From assembly GCA_009929695.1 (NCBI GenBank), contig RZZW01000032.1:1-37680 (forward strand): a stretch of DNA of 37,680 nucleotides. The letters are read 5' to 3'. Made by a program: the position numbers and the translations under genes. The stretch comes from Clostridia bacterium. Lineage in GTDB: Bacteria; Bacillota; Clostridia; Oscillospirales; Ruminococcaceae. Every line of letters starts with the position of its first letter. The first letter of the stretch is position 1. The notes below the pieces were generated by a model. That model searched no databases and was not told the origin of the DNA. It saw nothing but the letters and a program-made list of their open reading frames with translations. Shown here piece after piece: positions 23,860 to 30,284 of this stretch.

Positions 23860-24993
23860 TTGATTTATCTTGACAATGCCGCCACGACGCGGGTTTGCAA
23901 GGCGGCGCTTGATGCTATGCTGCCGTTTTTGACTGAAAGCTTTGGCAATCCATCGAGCAGCCACAGCGCGGGCGCGGCGGCGCGCGGGGCGGTTTTGGAG
24001 GCTAGAGAGAGCATGGCAAGGCTGCTTTCGTGTGAGCCGCGCGAGATATATTTTACTTCCGGCGGCACAGAGAGCGACAATCTTGCGCTTTTTACGGCGG
24101 CAAAGCTAGGCGCAAAAGCTGCAAAGCGGCACATTATTTCAGCCGACTTTGAACACCCCGCAGTGTTAAAAACACTTGTACACCTATCAAAAAACGGCTT
24201 TGAAATCACGCTGCTGCCAACGCCAAAGGACGGAATAATAAAAACATCCGACATAAAAAACGCCATGCGCGGCGACACGGCGCTTGTTAGCCTGATGACC
24301 GTCAACAACGAAATCGGGACTGTGCAAAGCGTGCGTGAAATCGGCGCTTTATGCCGTGAATGTGGCGTGCTTTTTCACACGGACGCTGTGCAGGCGGCGG
24401 GGCATATTACGCTTAATTTTAATGAGATAAACGCCGATTTTCTGACGTTGTCGGCGCATAAATTCGGCGGTGCAAAGGGCGCGGGGGCTGTGATAATTCG
24501 CAAGGGCATTGAGCCGTCACCGATGCTTTTCGGCGGCGGGCAGGAGCGCGGCGCACGCGCGGGGACGGAAAACGTGGCGGGCATTGTCGGCATGGCGGCG
24601 GCGCTTGAAAACGCGTGCTGTTTTATGAAGCAAAACACAAAAATAATTGCGGCGCTGAAAAATCGGCTTTGCGAAAGGCTTAACCGCATTGACGGCGCAC
24701 ATCAAACGTGCGAAAGCGGCACAGGAATCATCAGCTTTTGCTTTGAAAGCATTGAGAGCGAGGCGCTGCTTTTGCTGCTTGACAAAGCGGGCGTGTGCGC
24801 CTCGGCAGGGTCCGCGTGCTCTGCGGGTGCGCTTGAACCTAGCCATGTTTTGCGCAGCATGAATATTCCAAACGAGCTTTTGCGCGGCGCTTTGCGGCTG
24901 TCTTTAAGCGCGGAAAACACGGCTGATGAGATAGAAAAAGCGGCGAATATTATAGAAAAAAGCGTTGAAAAGCTTAGGAGTTTTAACATATGA
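23860..24993 (+). CDS. Cysteine desulfurase (NifS/IscS family)
   Basis: PLP enzyme that takes sulfur from cysteine as a persulfide; next to mnmA it most likely supplies sulfur for tRNA 2-thiouridine and perhaps iron-sulfur clusters. From the TTG at 23860 the protein has 377 residues and begins IYLDNAATT as in relatives. PLP lysine K201 follows H200 in LSAHKFGG, and the persulfide cysteine is C320 in AGSACSAGALEPSH. The start is a TTG preceded by a run of seven G (23848-23854), an unusual but strong Shine-Dalgarno-like site. The last codons overlap mnmA by 4 nt (ATGA). Confidence 0.93.
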   Translation: MIYLDNAATTRVCKAALDAMLPFLTESFGNPSSSHSAGAAARGAVLEARESMARLLSCEPREIYFTSGGTESDNLALFTAAKLGAKAAKRHIISADFEHPAVLKTLVHLSKNGFEITLLPTPKDGIIKTSDIKNAMRGDTALVSLMTVNNEIGTVQSVREIGALCRECGVLFHTDAVQAAGHITLNFNEINADFLTLSAHKFGGAKGAGAVIIRKGIEPSPMLFGGGQERGARAGTENVAGIVGMAAALENACCFMKQNTKIIAALKNRLCERLNRIDGAHQTCESGTGIISFCFESIESEALLLLLDKAGVCASAGSACSAGALEPSHVLRSMNIPNELLRGALRLSLSAENTADEIEKAANIIEKSVEKLRSFNI

Positions 24994-26051
24994 AGCGTGT
25001 TTTAGTGGCGATGAGCGGCGGTGTTGATTCAAGCGTCACGGCGTATATTTTGGCTCAGCAGGGCTATGAGTGCATCGGTGTGACGATGAAGCTGTACGAC
25101 AACGAGGTCGTGTGCAGCAACCGCCACACCTGTTGCAGCCTTGACGACATTGAGGACGCGCGAAGTGTGGCACAGCGGATAGGCGTGGAGTACCACGTGT
25201 TTAATTTCACAGCCGATTTCGAGCGTCAGGTCATACGCCGTTTTGCCGAGAGCTACGAGGCAGGCGCAACGCCGAACCCTTGTATAGACTGCAACCGCTA
25301 CCTTAAATTTGACCGCCTTTACACCCGCGCAATGCAGCTTGACTGCGACTATATCGCAACAGGGCACTACGCGCGAATTTCATGCGAGAATGGCATTTAC
25401 ACACTAAAAACAGCGCTTGACGCGGGAAAAGACCAAAGCTATGTGCTCTATTCTTTGACGCAAAATCAGCTTGCGCACACGCTTTTTCCGCTTGGCGAAA
25501 TGCAAAAATCGCAGGTGCGTGAAATCGCGGAGCAGCAGAGCTTTTTGAACGCGCGAAAGCACGACAGCCAAGACATTTGCTTTGTGCCAAACGGCAACTA
25601 CGCGGCGTTTTTAGAGCGCTATCGCGGCAGCAAATATCCTCGCGGCGCATTTATAAACACAGCGGGCGAAGCTCTCGGCGAGCACAGGGGCATAGCCGCC
25701 TACACGATAGGCCAGCGCAAAGGGCTTGGCATAAGCGCAAAAGAGCCACTTTACGTCGTGGCAAAAAACGCGGCGGCAAACACCGTCACCTTAGGCACGC
25801 AAGCAGAGCTTTTTTCATCTGAATTTGACGTTGCCGACTTAAATTTTATATGTGGAAATGCACTTAAAACGCCTATAACCCTAGACGCAATGCTGCGATA
25901 TCACGCGAATAAAATCCCCGCAATCGTCACCCAAACCTCCGAAAACGCCCTGCACGTACAACTAACCACCCCGCAAAAAGCCATCACAAAAGGCCAAGCG
26001 GCGGTGTTTTACGATGGCGAGAATGTGGTGTGCGGAGGGACAATAATGTAA
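24990..26051 (+). CDS. mnmA: tRNA-specific 2-thiouridylase MnmA
   Basis: Thiolates U34 of Lys, Glu and Gln tRNAs using sulfur from a cysteine desulfurase. The 353-residue protein has the PP-loop AMSGGVDSS (7-15), the catalytic C98 in NPCIDC, and C197 in SQDICFVPNGNY, equivalent to the E. coli pair C102/C199. The ATG overlaps the desulfurase stop (ATGA), and the product of that gene is the likely direct sulfur donor. Confidence 0.97.
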   Translation: MKRVLVAMSGGVDSSVTAYILAQQGYECIGVTMKLYDNEVVCSNRHTCCSLDDIEDARSVAQRIGVEYHVFNFTADFERQVIRRFAESYEAGATPNPCIDCNRYLKFDRLYTRAMQLDCDYIATGHYARISCENGIYTLKTALDAGKDQSYVLYSLTQNQLAHTLFPLGEMQKSQVREIAEQQSFLNARKHDSQDICFVPNGNYAAFLERYRGSKYPRGAFINTAGEALGEHRGIAAYTIGQRKGLGISAKEPLYVVAKNAAANTVTLGTQAELFSSEFDVADLNFICGNALKTPITLDAMLRYHANKIPAIVTQTSENALHVQLTTPQKAITKGQAAVFYDGENVVCGGTIM

Positions 26052-26052
26052 A

Positions 26053-26118
26053 GAAAAAAGAAGCGAGAAGAAAGAAGCGGAAGGTTTTCTTTCTTCTTTT
26101 TTCTATCTTCTTTCATTA
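26053..26118. terminator. Purine/pyrimidine hairpin after mnmA, probable terminator
   Basis: AAAAAAGAAGCGAGAAGAAAG on the left pairs imperfectly with CTTTCTTCTTTTTTCTATC on the right around a short loop. It is the same kind of GA/CT arm that flanks the 14008-14107 element. The pyrimidine-rich right arm supplies a T tract for plus-strand transcription. Confidence 0.55.
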
Positions 26119-26122
26119 ATAT

Positions 26123-26151
26123 TTGACTCCCCTCTCCATAAGTGCTAAAAT
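26123..26151 (+). promoter_or_regulatory. azlCD promoter
   Basis: TTGACT (26123-26128), a 17-nt spacer and TAAAAT (26146-26151), followed by azlC at 26188. Confidence 0.65.
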
Positions 26152-26187
26152 TTTATAATGATAATGGAGTAGGTAGGGGAAGTAAAA

Positions 26188-26922
26188 TTGGAGAAAAAGA
26201 GCGACACTACGGCTTTGCAAAATTCTTTTGCGGCGGGCTTTCGGGATGGGATTCCGATTGGGCTTGGGTATCTTTCTGTGTCTGTCACCTTTGGCATGGC
26301 GGCTATTGCGGGCGGCTTGCCTGTGTGGGCGGCTGTGGCGATAAGCATGACGAACGTCACGAGCGCGGGGCAGTTTGCGGGGCTTGAGCTTATATTTGGC
26401 GGCGGCAGCATGTTTGAAATGGCGCTGACGCAGCTTGTGATTAACCTTAGATACATGCTGATGAGCATATCCGTCTCACAAAAGCTGCACAAAACCGTGA
26501 CGCTTGCGGACAGAATGATGTTCGGCTTTATGATGACGGACGAGGTGTTTGCCGTCACATCGGGGCAGCGCTGTGAGGTGGGCAAAAAATATCTTTTCGG
26601 CATAATGATTGCGCCGTATGTAGGGTGGTCACTTGGGACGCTGCTCGGCGCTGTCGCGAGCAGCTTTATGCCGATGAGCATAAGAAGCGCGTTCGGCGTT
26701 GCGATTTACGGCATGTTTATAGCGATAGTTTTGCCTGTTGCAAGGCAGAGCAGCGCGGTTTTAAAGGTGGTTTTACTCGCCGTTTTACTCAGCTGTATAA
26801 TGCACTATGCGCCTGTTTTGAGCGGCGTGTCGAGCGGGTTTGCGATAATAATTTGCACCGTGATAGCCTCCGCCGTCGGCGCTTTGCTTGCGCCTGTTAA
26901 GGACGAGGAGGTGTGCGCATGA
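26188..26922 (+). CDS. azlC: AzlC family branched-chain amino acid exporter subunit
   Basis: Large membrane subunit of the AzlCD exporter (leucine/isoleucine/valine and analogues). The 244-residue protein begins with FAAGFRDGIPIGLGYLSVSVTFG, the family signature, followed by SAGQFAGLELI and LTQLVINLRYMLMS. The start is a TTG at 26188 with AGGGGAAG upstream. The stop overlaps the azlD start (ATGA). The pair has its own promoter. Confidence 0.92.
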   Translation: MEKKSDTTALQNSFAAGFRDGIPIGLGYLSVSVTFGMAAIAGGLPVWAAVAISMTNVTSAGQFAGLELIFGGGSMFEMALTQLVINLRYMLMSISVSQKLHKTVTLADRMMFGFMMTDEVFAVTSGQRCEVGKKYLFGIMIAPYVGWSLGTLLGAVASSFMPMSIRSAFGVAIYGMFIAIVLPVARQSSAVLKVVLLAVLLSCIMHYAPVLSGVSSGFAIIICTVIASAVGALLAPVKDEEVCA

Positions 26923-27239
26923 CAACGCCGAAAATTTGGCTTTACATAGCCGTTATGGCTGTTGTGACGTATCTTATCCGCACGCTGCCGCTGACGCTTT
27001 TCAGGCAGAAAATAAAGAGCCGCTTTTTGAAAAGCTTTCTTTTTTACGTGCCATACGCGGTGCTTGCCGTCATGACAGTGCCCGCTATTTTTGAAAGCAC
27101 CGCAAGCATTTACAGCGCAATCATAGGCTTTGCGGTGGCGGCAATCCTCGCATTTTGCGGCGCACAGCTTTTGCCTGTAGCGCTTGCAGCGTGCGGCGCG
27201 GTGTATGTGGCGGAGATGATTATGGGGATTTGGAATTGA
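26919..27239 (+). CDS. azlD: AzlD family branched-chain amino acid exporter subunit
   Basis: Small membrane partner of AzlC, 106 residues with about four helices and the family pattern VVTYLIRTLPLTLF near the start and LLPVALAACGAVYVAEMIMG at the end. ATG 26919 has GGAGG 7 nt upstream and overlaps the azlC stop. The -35 box of the next transcription unit overlaps its stop codon. Confidence 0.92.
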   Translation: MTTPKIWLYIAVMAVVTYLIRTLPLTLFRQKIKSRFLKSFLFYVPYAVLAVMTVPAIFESTASIYSAIIGFAVAAILAFCGAQLLPVALAACGAVYVAEMIMGIWN

Positions 27240-27263
27240 CATATTAAATTTTAGTGCTATAAT
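27236..27263 (+). promoter_or_regulatory. thiT promoter
   Basis: TTGACA (27236-27241), a 16-nt spacer and TATAAT (27258-27263), just before the TPP riboswitch. Confidence 0.82.
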
Positions 27264-27277
27264 ATTTGTGGACATAA

Positions 27278-27366
27278 AAACAGGGGCGCTTTAACGGCTG
27301 AGATTTACGCGTTGCGTAAGGTCCCTTTTACCTGATCCGGATAATGCCGGCGTAGGAAGTTTTTAA
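27278..27366 (+). promoter_or_regulatory. TPP riboswitch (THI element)
   Basis: The conserved parts are CAGGGGCGCTTTAACGGCTG with CTGAGA, then ACCTGATCCGGATAATGCCG and GGCGTAGGAAG. It lies upstream of a strong terminator and thiT, giving thiamine pyrophosphate-dependent transcription attenuation. Confidence 0.95.
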
Positions 27367-27382
27367 AGATATAAAACTTTTT

Positions 27383-27423
27383 AACCGCCGTTTGGTATTT
27401 TTTACCACATGGCGGTTGTTTTT
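27383..27423 (+). terminator. Riboswitch expression-platform terminator
   Basis: AACCGCC (27383-27389) pairs with GGCGGTT (27411-27417), with an inner TGGTA/TACCA pairing, followed by GTTTTT. It lies 17 nt after the riboswitch. Confidence 0.85.
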
Positions 27424-27454
27424 ATGTTACTACATAATAAAGGGAGTTTTTCCT

Positions 27455-28033
27455 ATGTCAAAATCCATGACAAAAACCCGCACGCTTGTTGAGTGTGCAC
27501 TGATGATTGCCGTCGGCACTGTGCTGGCGAACATCAAAATTTTCGAGATGCCGTTTGGCGGCAGTGTGACGCTGCTCTCGATGCTGCCGTTTGTAATGGT
27601 TTCGTTTCGCCACGGTGTAAAATGGGGGCTTGCGACAGGCTTTGTCAACTCGCTTTTGCAGATGTTGCTCGGCTTTTACGCGCCGCCCGCGGGGACTGCT
27701 ATTGCGTTTGCGGGCGTAGTTTTGCTTGACTACGTGCTCGCGTTTACGCTGCTTGGCACGGCTGTGTGGTTTGCGCATTTCTTCAAAAACAAGCTTGTCG
27801 GCGTTGCGGCAGGCACGGCGGCTGTGTGCGTTATACGCTTTTTGTGCAGCTTTGTATCGGGCGCGCTGCTTTGGGGCAGCTATCAAAGCTACTACGAATG
27901 GGCGGCGGGGCTAAACGTTTGGCTGTACAGCTTCATTTACAACGGCTCGTACATGCTGCCTGAAATGATATTGACAGTCATCGGCGCCGTTGTGCTTTGC
28001 AAGGCGATGCCCAAATTTTTCTCGGCAGAATAA
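27455..28033 (+). CDS. thiT: Thiamine ECF transporter substrate-binding protein ThiT
   Basis: S-component of an energy-coupling-factor transporter that binds thiamine and uses a shared EcfAA'T module encoded elsewhere. The 192-residue membrane protein shows the ThiT pattern: GFVNSLLQMLLGFYAPP, VVLLDYVLAFTLLG and the C-terminal SFIYNGSYMLPEMILTVIGA carrying the thiamine-contact region. ATG 27455 has AGGGAG 8 nt upstream; an upstream extension of the frame would run through the riboswitch terminator. Control by the TPP riboswitch agrees with the function. Confidence 0.94.
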   Translation: MSKSMTKTRTLVECALMIAVGTVLANIKIFEMPFGGSVTLLSMLPFVMVSFRHGVKWGLATGFVNSLLQMLLGFYAPPAGTAIAFAGVVLLDYVLAFTLLGTAVWFAHFFKNKLVGVAAGTAAVCVIRFLCSFVSGALLWGSYQSYYEWAAGLNVWLYSFIYNGSYMLPEMILTVIGAVVLCKAMPKFFSAE

Positions 28034-28038
28034 CCAAC

Positions 28039-28077
28039 AAAAACGCTTTAAACTTTGTGTAGTCTAAAGCGTTTTTC
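28039..28077. terminator. Terminator after thiT
   Basis: AAAAACGCTTTA and TAAAGCGTTTTT form a stem of about 12 bp with a loop of about 13 nt, followed by T-rich sequence on the plus strand. Confidence 0.85.
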
Positions 28078-28143
28078 TGTGTTATAATGACTGTATGGAC
28101 GACATATATGGCGTCCGAAAGATTTAGGCAATTTGTCGGCTGC

Positions 28144-28167
28144 GGACGCGATATATCGCGTCCCTAC
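28144..28167 (-). repeat. REP-like palindrome (GGACGCGATAT type)
   Basis: The perfect palindrome GGACGCGATATATCGCGTCC is followed by CTAC. It lies 28 nt before the cytidylate-kinase-like start, between that gene and its probable promoter (TATAAT at 28083-28088). Confidence 0.65.
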
Positions 28168-28194
28168 ATTATTTGCTTTAAGGAGTTGTTTTGC

Positions 28195-28824
28195 ATGAGT
28201 GAAAATCTAATTATCTGCATTGGCAGACAGTACGGCAGCGGCGGACACGAAATCGGCGTGGGCGTTTCAAAGGCGCTCGGAATCCCCTGCTACGACAAGG
28301 ATATTTTGAAGCAGGCAGCGAAGGAAAGTGGAATTGTCGAGGAGCTTTTTGAAAAAGCGGACGAAAAACCGACAAGCAGCCTTTTATACTCACTTTCAAT
28401 GGGCGCGGCAGGCGCATCCACGGTATTTCCGTCGTATAACGATTATTTGACAAACGACAAGCTGTTTATGTTCCAAAGCAAAACCATAAAGGATTTTGCG
28501 GCAAAAAGCTCGTGTGTCATCATAGGCCGCTGCGCTGATTACATACTGCGCGGCTGCCCGCACATGCTTTCCGTGTTTGTTCACGCGCCGATGGAGCTTC
28601 GCATACAGCGAATTTCGCATTTGAAAAACATCGACGAGGACGCGGCGCGCTCGCTTATAAAAAAGACGGACAAAAGCCGCGCAAACTACTACAGCTTCTA
28701 CGCCGACAGCGATTGGGGTTCGGCGGAGACCTACGATTTGTCGCTAAACAGCGGTAAGCTCGGCGTTTCGGAATCCATAGAAATTCTCTGCGGCGCAGCG
28801 GAACATTTGAAAAATAAGAAATAA
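28195..28824 (+). CDS. Cytidylate kinase-like family protein
   Basis: A 209-residue P-loop protein of the Cytidylate_kin2 family (PF13189 type). It has the nucleotide motif CIGRQYGSGGHEIG at the N-terminus, followed by LGIPCYDKDILKQAAKESG, then the lid-like segment VIIGRCADYIL and the C-terminal KKTDKSRANYYSFYADSDWG. It is not the canonical cmk, and members are annotated without a firm substrate. AAGGAG lies 9 nt upstream of ATG 28195. It stands alone between two terminators. Confidence 0.88.
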   Translation: MSENLIICIGRQYGSGGHEIGVGVSKALGIPCYDKDILKQAAKESGIVEELFEKADEKPTSSLLYSLSMGAAGASTVFPSYNDYLTNDKLFMFQSKTIKDFAAKSSCVIIGRCADYILRGCPHMLSVFVHAPMELRIQRISHLKNIDEDAARSLIKKTDKSRANYYSFYADSDWGSAETYDLSLNSGKLGVSESIEILCGAAEHLKNKK

Positions 28825-28833
28825 TTTTAAAAA

Positions 28834-28880
28834 TTGGCTGTTGCAGATGTGGAAATACATTTGCAGCAGCCGATTTGTTT
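28834..28880 (+). terminator. Terminator after the cytidylate-kinase-like gene
   Basis: GGCTGTTGCAGATGT and ACATTTGCAGCAGCC form a stem of about 15 bp with two mismatches, followed by a T-rich stretch. Confidence 0.75.
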
Positions 28881-28897
28881 ATTGTGTTAATATGACG

Positions 28898-29002
28898 CCT
28901 CATCCGTCACGCTTCGCGTGCCACCTTCCCCCAAGGGGGAAGGCTACGGAAAGCCTTCTCCTTTAGGAGAAGGTGGCGCGACGGATGAGCGACGGATGAG
29001 GC
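28898..29002. repeat. Dispersed hairpin element, copy 2 (TCATCCGTCACGC family)
   Basis: It starts CCTCATCCGTCACGCTTCGC and ends GCGACGGATGAGG, with nested CCTTCCCCCAAGGGGGAAGG and CCTTCTCCTTTAGGAGAAGG. It is homologous to 17821-17922 and lies between the plus-strand kinase-like gene and the minus-strand MFS remnant, which converge on it. Confidence 0.8.
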
Positions 29003-29009
29003 CGATTTT

Positions 29010-30077
29010 TTATTTCTGCGGATTTTTTATAAACACAACACACACCGCCCCTAATGCCGCGGCGGTTATGGCTATAATGTGCTTTGCGCCTATCGCCTGC
29101 GCCAAAAGCGGGAATCCGACGCTGCCTACTGTCATGCCGAGGGCGGCGAAGCCGTAGTTTACGCCGGAGTGGGCTTTGCCGAAAAGATCCGTAACAAAGC
29201 TCGGCAGCACCGCCGCTTGACCCGAATAGCAAAATGTGAGCAGCGAGTAAACCGCGATGAGCCAAAAGCCCTGTGCCGATTTAAATAGAAACGACCCGCC
29301 GCACAGCACACACAAAAGCCCGAAATCGACCCATTTGCGCCCCGCTTTATCGCTTAGCCACGGCATGAGCAGCCTTCCGAGCGCCGACGCGACAGAGCCC
29401 GCCGCAATGCAGATAAGCCCCGCGTTTTCGTCAAGCCCGCGCTGCTGCGCAAGCTAGACTATCACAGGGCTGAACAAAAGCACCGCCGGAGTTGACAACG
29501 CCGTTGCTAAAAATAGCAAAATCCAGTTTTTTGTTTTTATCATTTTGAGCGGAGAAAGGTCGGCGCTGTCCCCTTTCGCCTTTTTTGCATCGGGCGGGTT
29601 TTCGAGCAAAACGCACGCCGCGCCGCATATGACGGCCATTATTACTCCAAGCGTAAAAAACGCCGTGCGTATGCCGAACGAGCGTATGAGCCATGTGCCG
29701 AGCAGCGTGAGCACAGCGCCTGACGTGCCAAGCCCGACAGGCGCGCTGAACGCAAGATAAAACGCCCACGGCACGCTTTGCGGCAAAAACCCAGCGCCTA
29801 AAAATCCGCCAGAAAGCATGACAGTGCCCGCCACGCCCGCCGTGCGAGGGCCAAATTTATCTTGCAAAAAGCCGCCGATGACACAGCCGATGCCAAACGC
29901 GCCTATCGTGAGCGAAAATATCATAGACGCGGCGTTTTCATCAAGCGAATACCCCTCGCAAACGCCGCGCTGAAACACGCCCCACGCGGCGGGAATACCT
30001 GTGAAAATCTGTATCGCCGCGCCCGCCGCAAGCATAGTCCATTTGTGCTTTTGAAGAAATTTCTGCACAGCCGTCAC
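29010..30077 (-). pseudogene. MFS transporter (OFA-like), interrupted by an in-frame amber codon
   Basis: The frame runs 355 codons from a GTG at 30077 with MFS character: N-terminal MLAAGAAIQIFTGIPAAWGVFQ and FGIGCVIGGFLQDKFGPR, like the oxalate/formate antiporter-type group, and a C-terminal half beginning LGRLLMPWLSDKAGRKW, the mirrored loop motif. After FSPVIV a TAG (29454-29456) interrupts the frame; reading continues without shift through LAQQRGLDENAGLICIAAGSVASALGR to the natural end. Two separate pieces of 207 and up to 147 residues would result. The lesion is one substitution (for example from CAG), so recent inactivation, assembly error or readthrough are all possible. The start is weakly supported: AGGCG only. 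Transport substrate unknown. Confidence 0.82.
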
Positions 30078-30144
30078 CGCCTATCGTGCATATAGTATAC
30101 CCACAAAAGCACAAAATTTTAGCTTTTCACCTCATACTTTTAAT

Positions 30145-30228
30145 CTTTGTCATTCTGAGCGAAGCGAAGAATCTTTTGCGCGTTGCCATGAGTTTAAAGA
30201 TTCTTCGCTTCGCTCAGAATGACAAAGG
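30145..30228. repeat. Long inverted repeat (TCATTCTGAGCGAAGCG family), copy 1
   Basis: Arms of about 32 bp, the left containing TTTGTCATTCTGAGCGAAGC and the right its complement, with a loop of about 20 nt. Further copies are at 34799-34883 and 37094-37173. Confidence 0.8.
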
Positions 30229-30271
30229 GGCTGTTTCAGATGTAAAAAAGCACATCTGAAACAGCCCCTAC
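30227..30271. repeat. 17-bp hairpin with CTAC end, possible terminator of the FkbH cassette
   Basis: GGGGCTGTTTCAGATGT and ACATCTGAAACAGCCCC are exact complements around an 8-nt loop, followed by TAC so that the element ends CCCCTAC like the REP-like family. It sits 14 nt after the last gene of the minus-strand cassette but lacks a long T tract in that direction. Confidence 0.65.
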
Positions 30272-30284
30272 AAATATTTGTATT

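Noticed and set aside
29454-29456. The TAG in the MFS gene as a programmed pyrrolysine or readthrough codon
   Set aside because: No PYLIS-like context, Pyl genes or stop-context conservation can be seen, and many other genes in the window end in normal stops. A point mutation is simpler.
30227-30271. Clear-cut intrinsic terminator of the FkbH cassette
   Set aside because: The 17-bp stem is strong, but on the minus strand it is followed by only three T, so I list it as a repeat with possible terminator role only.
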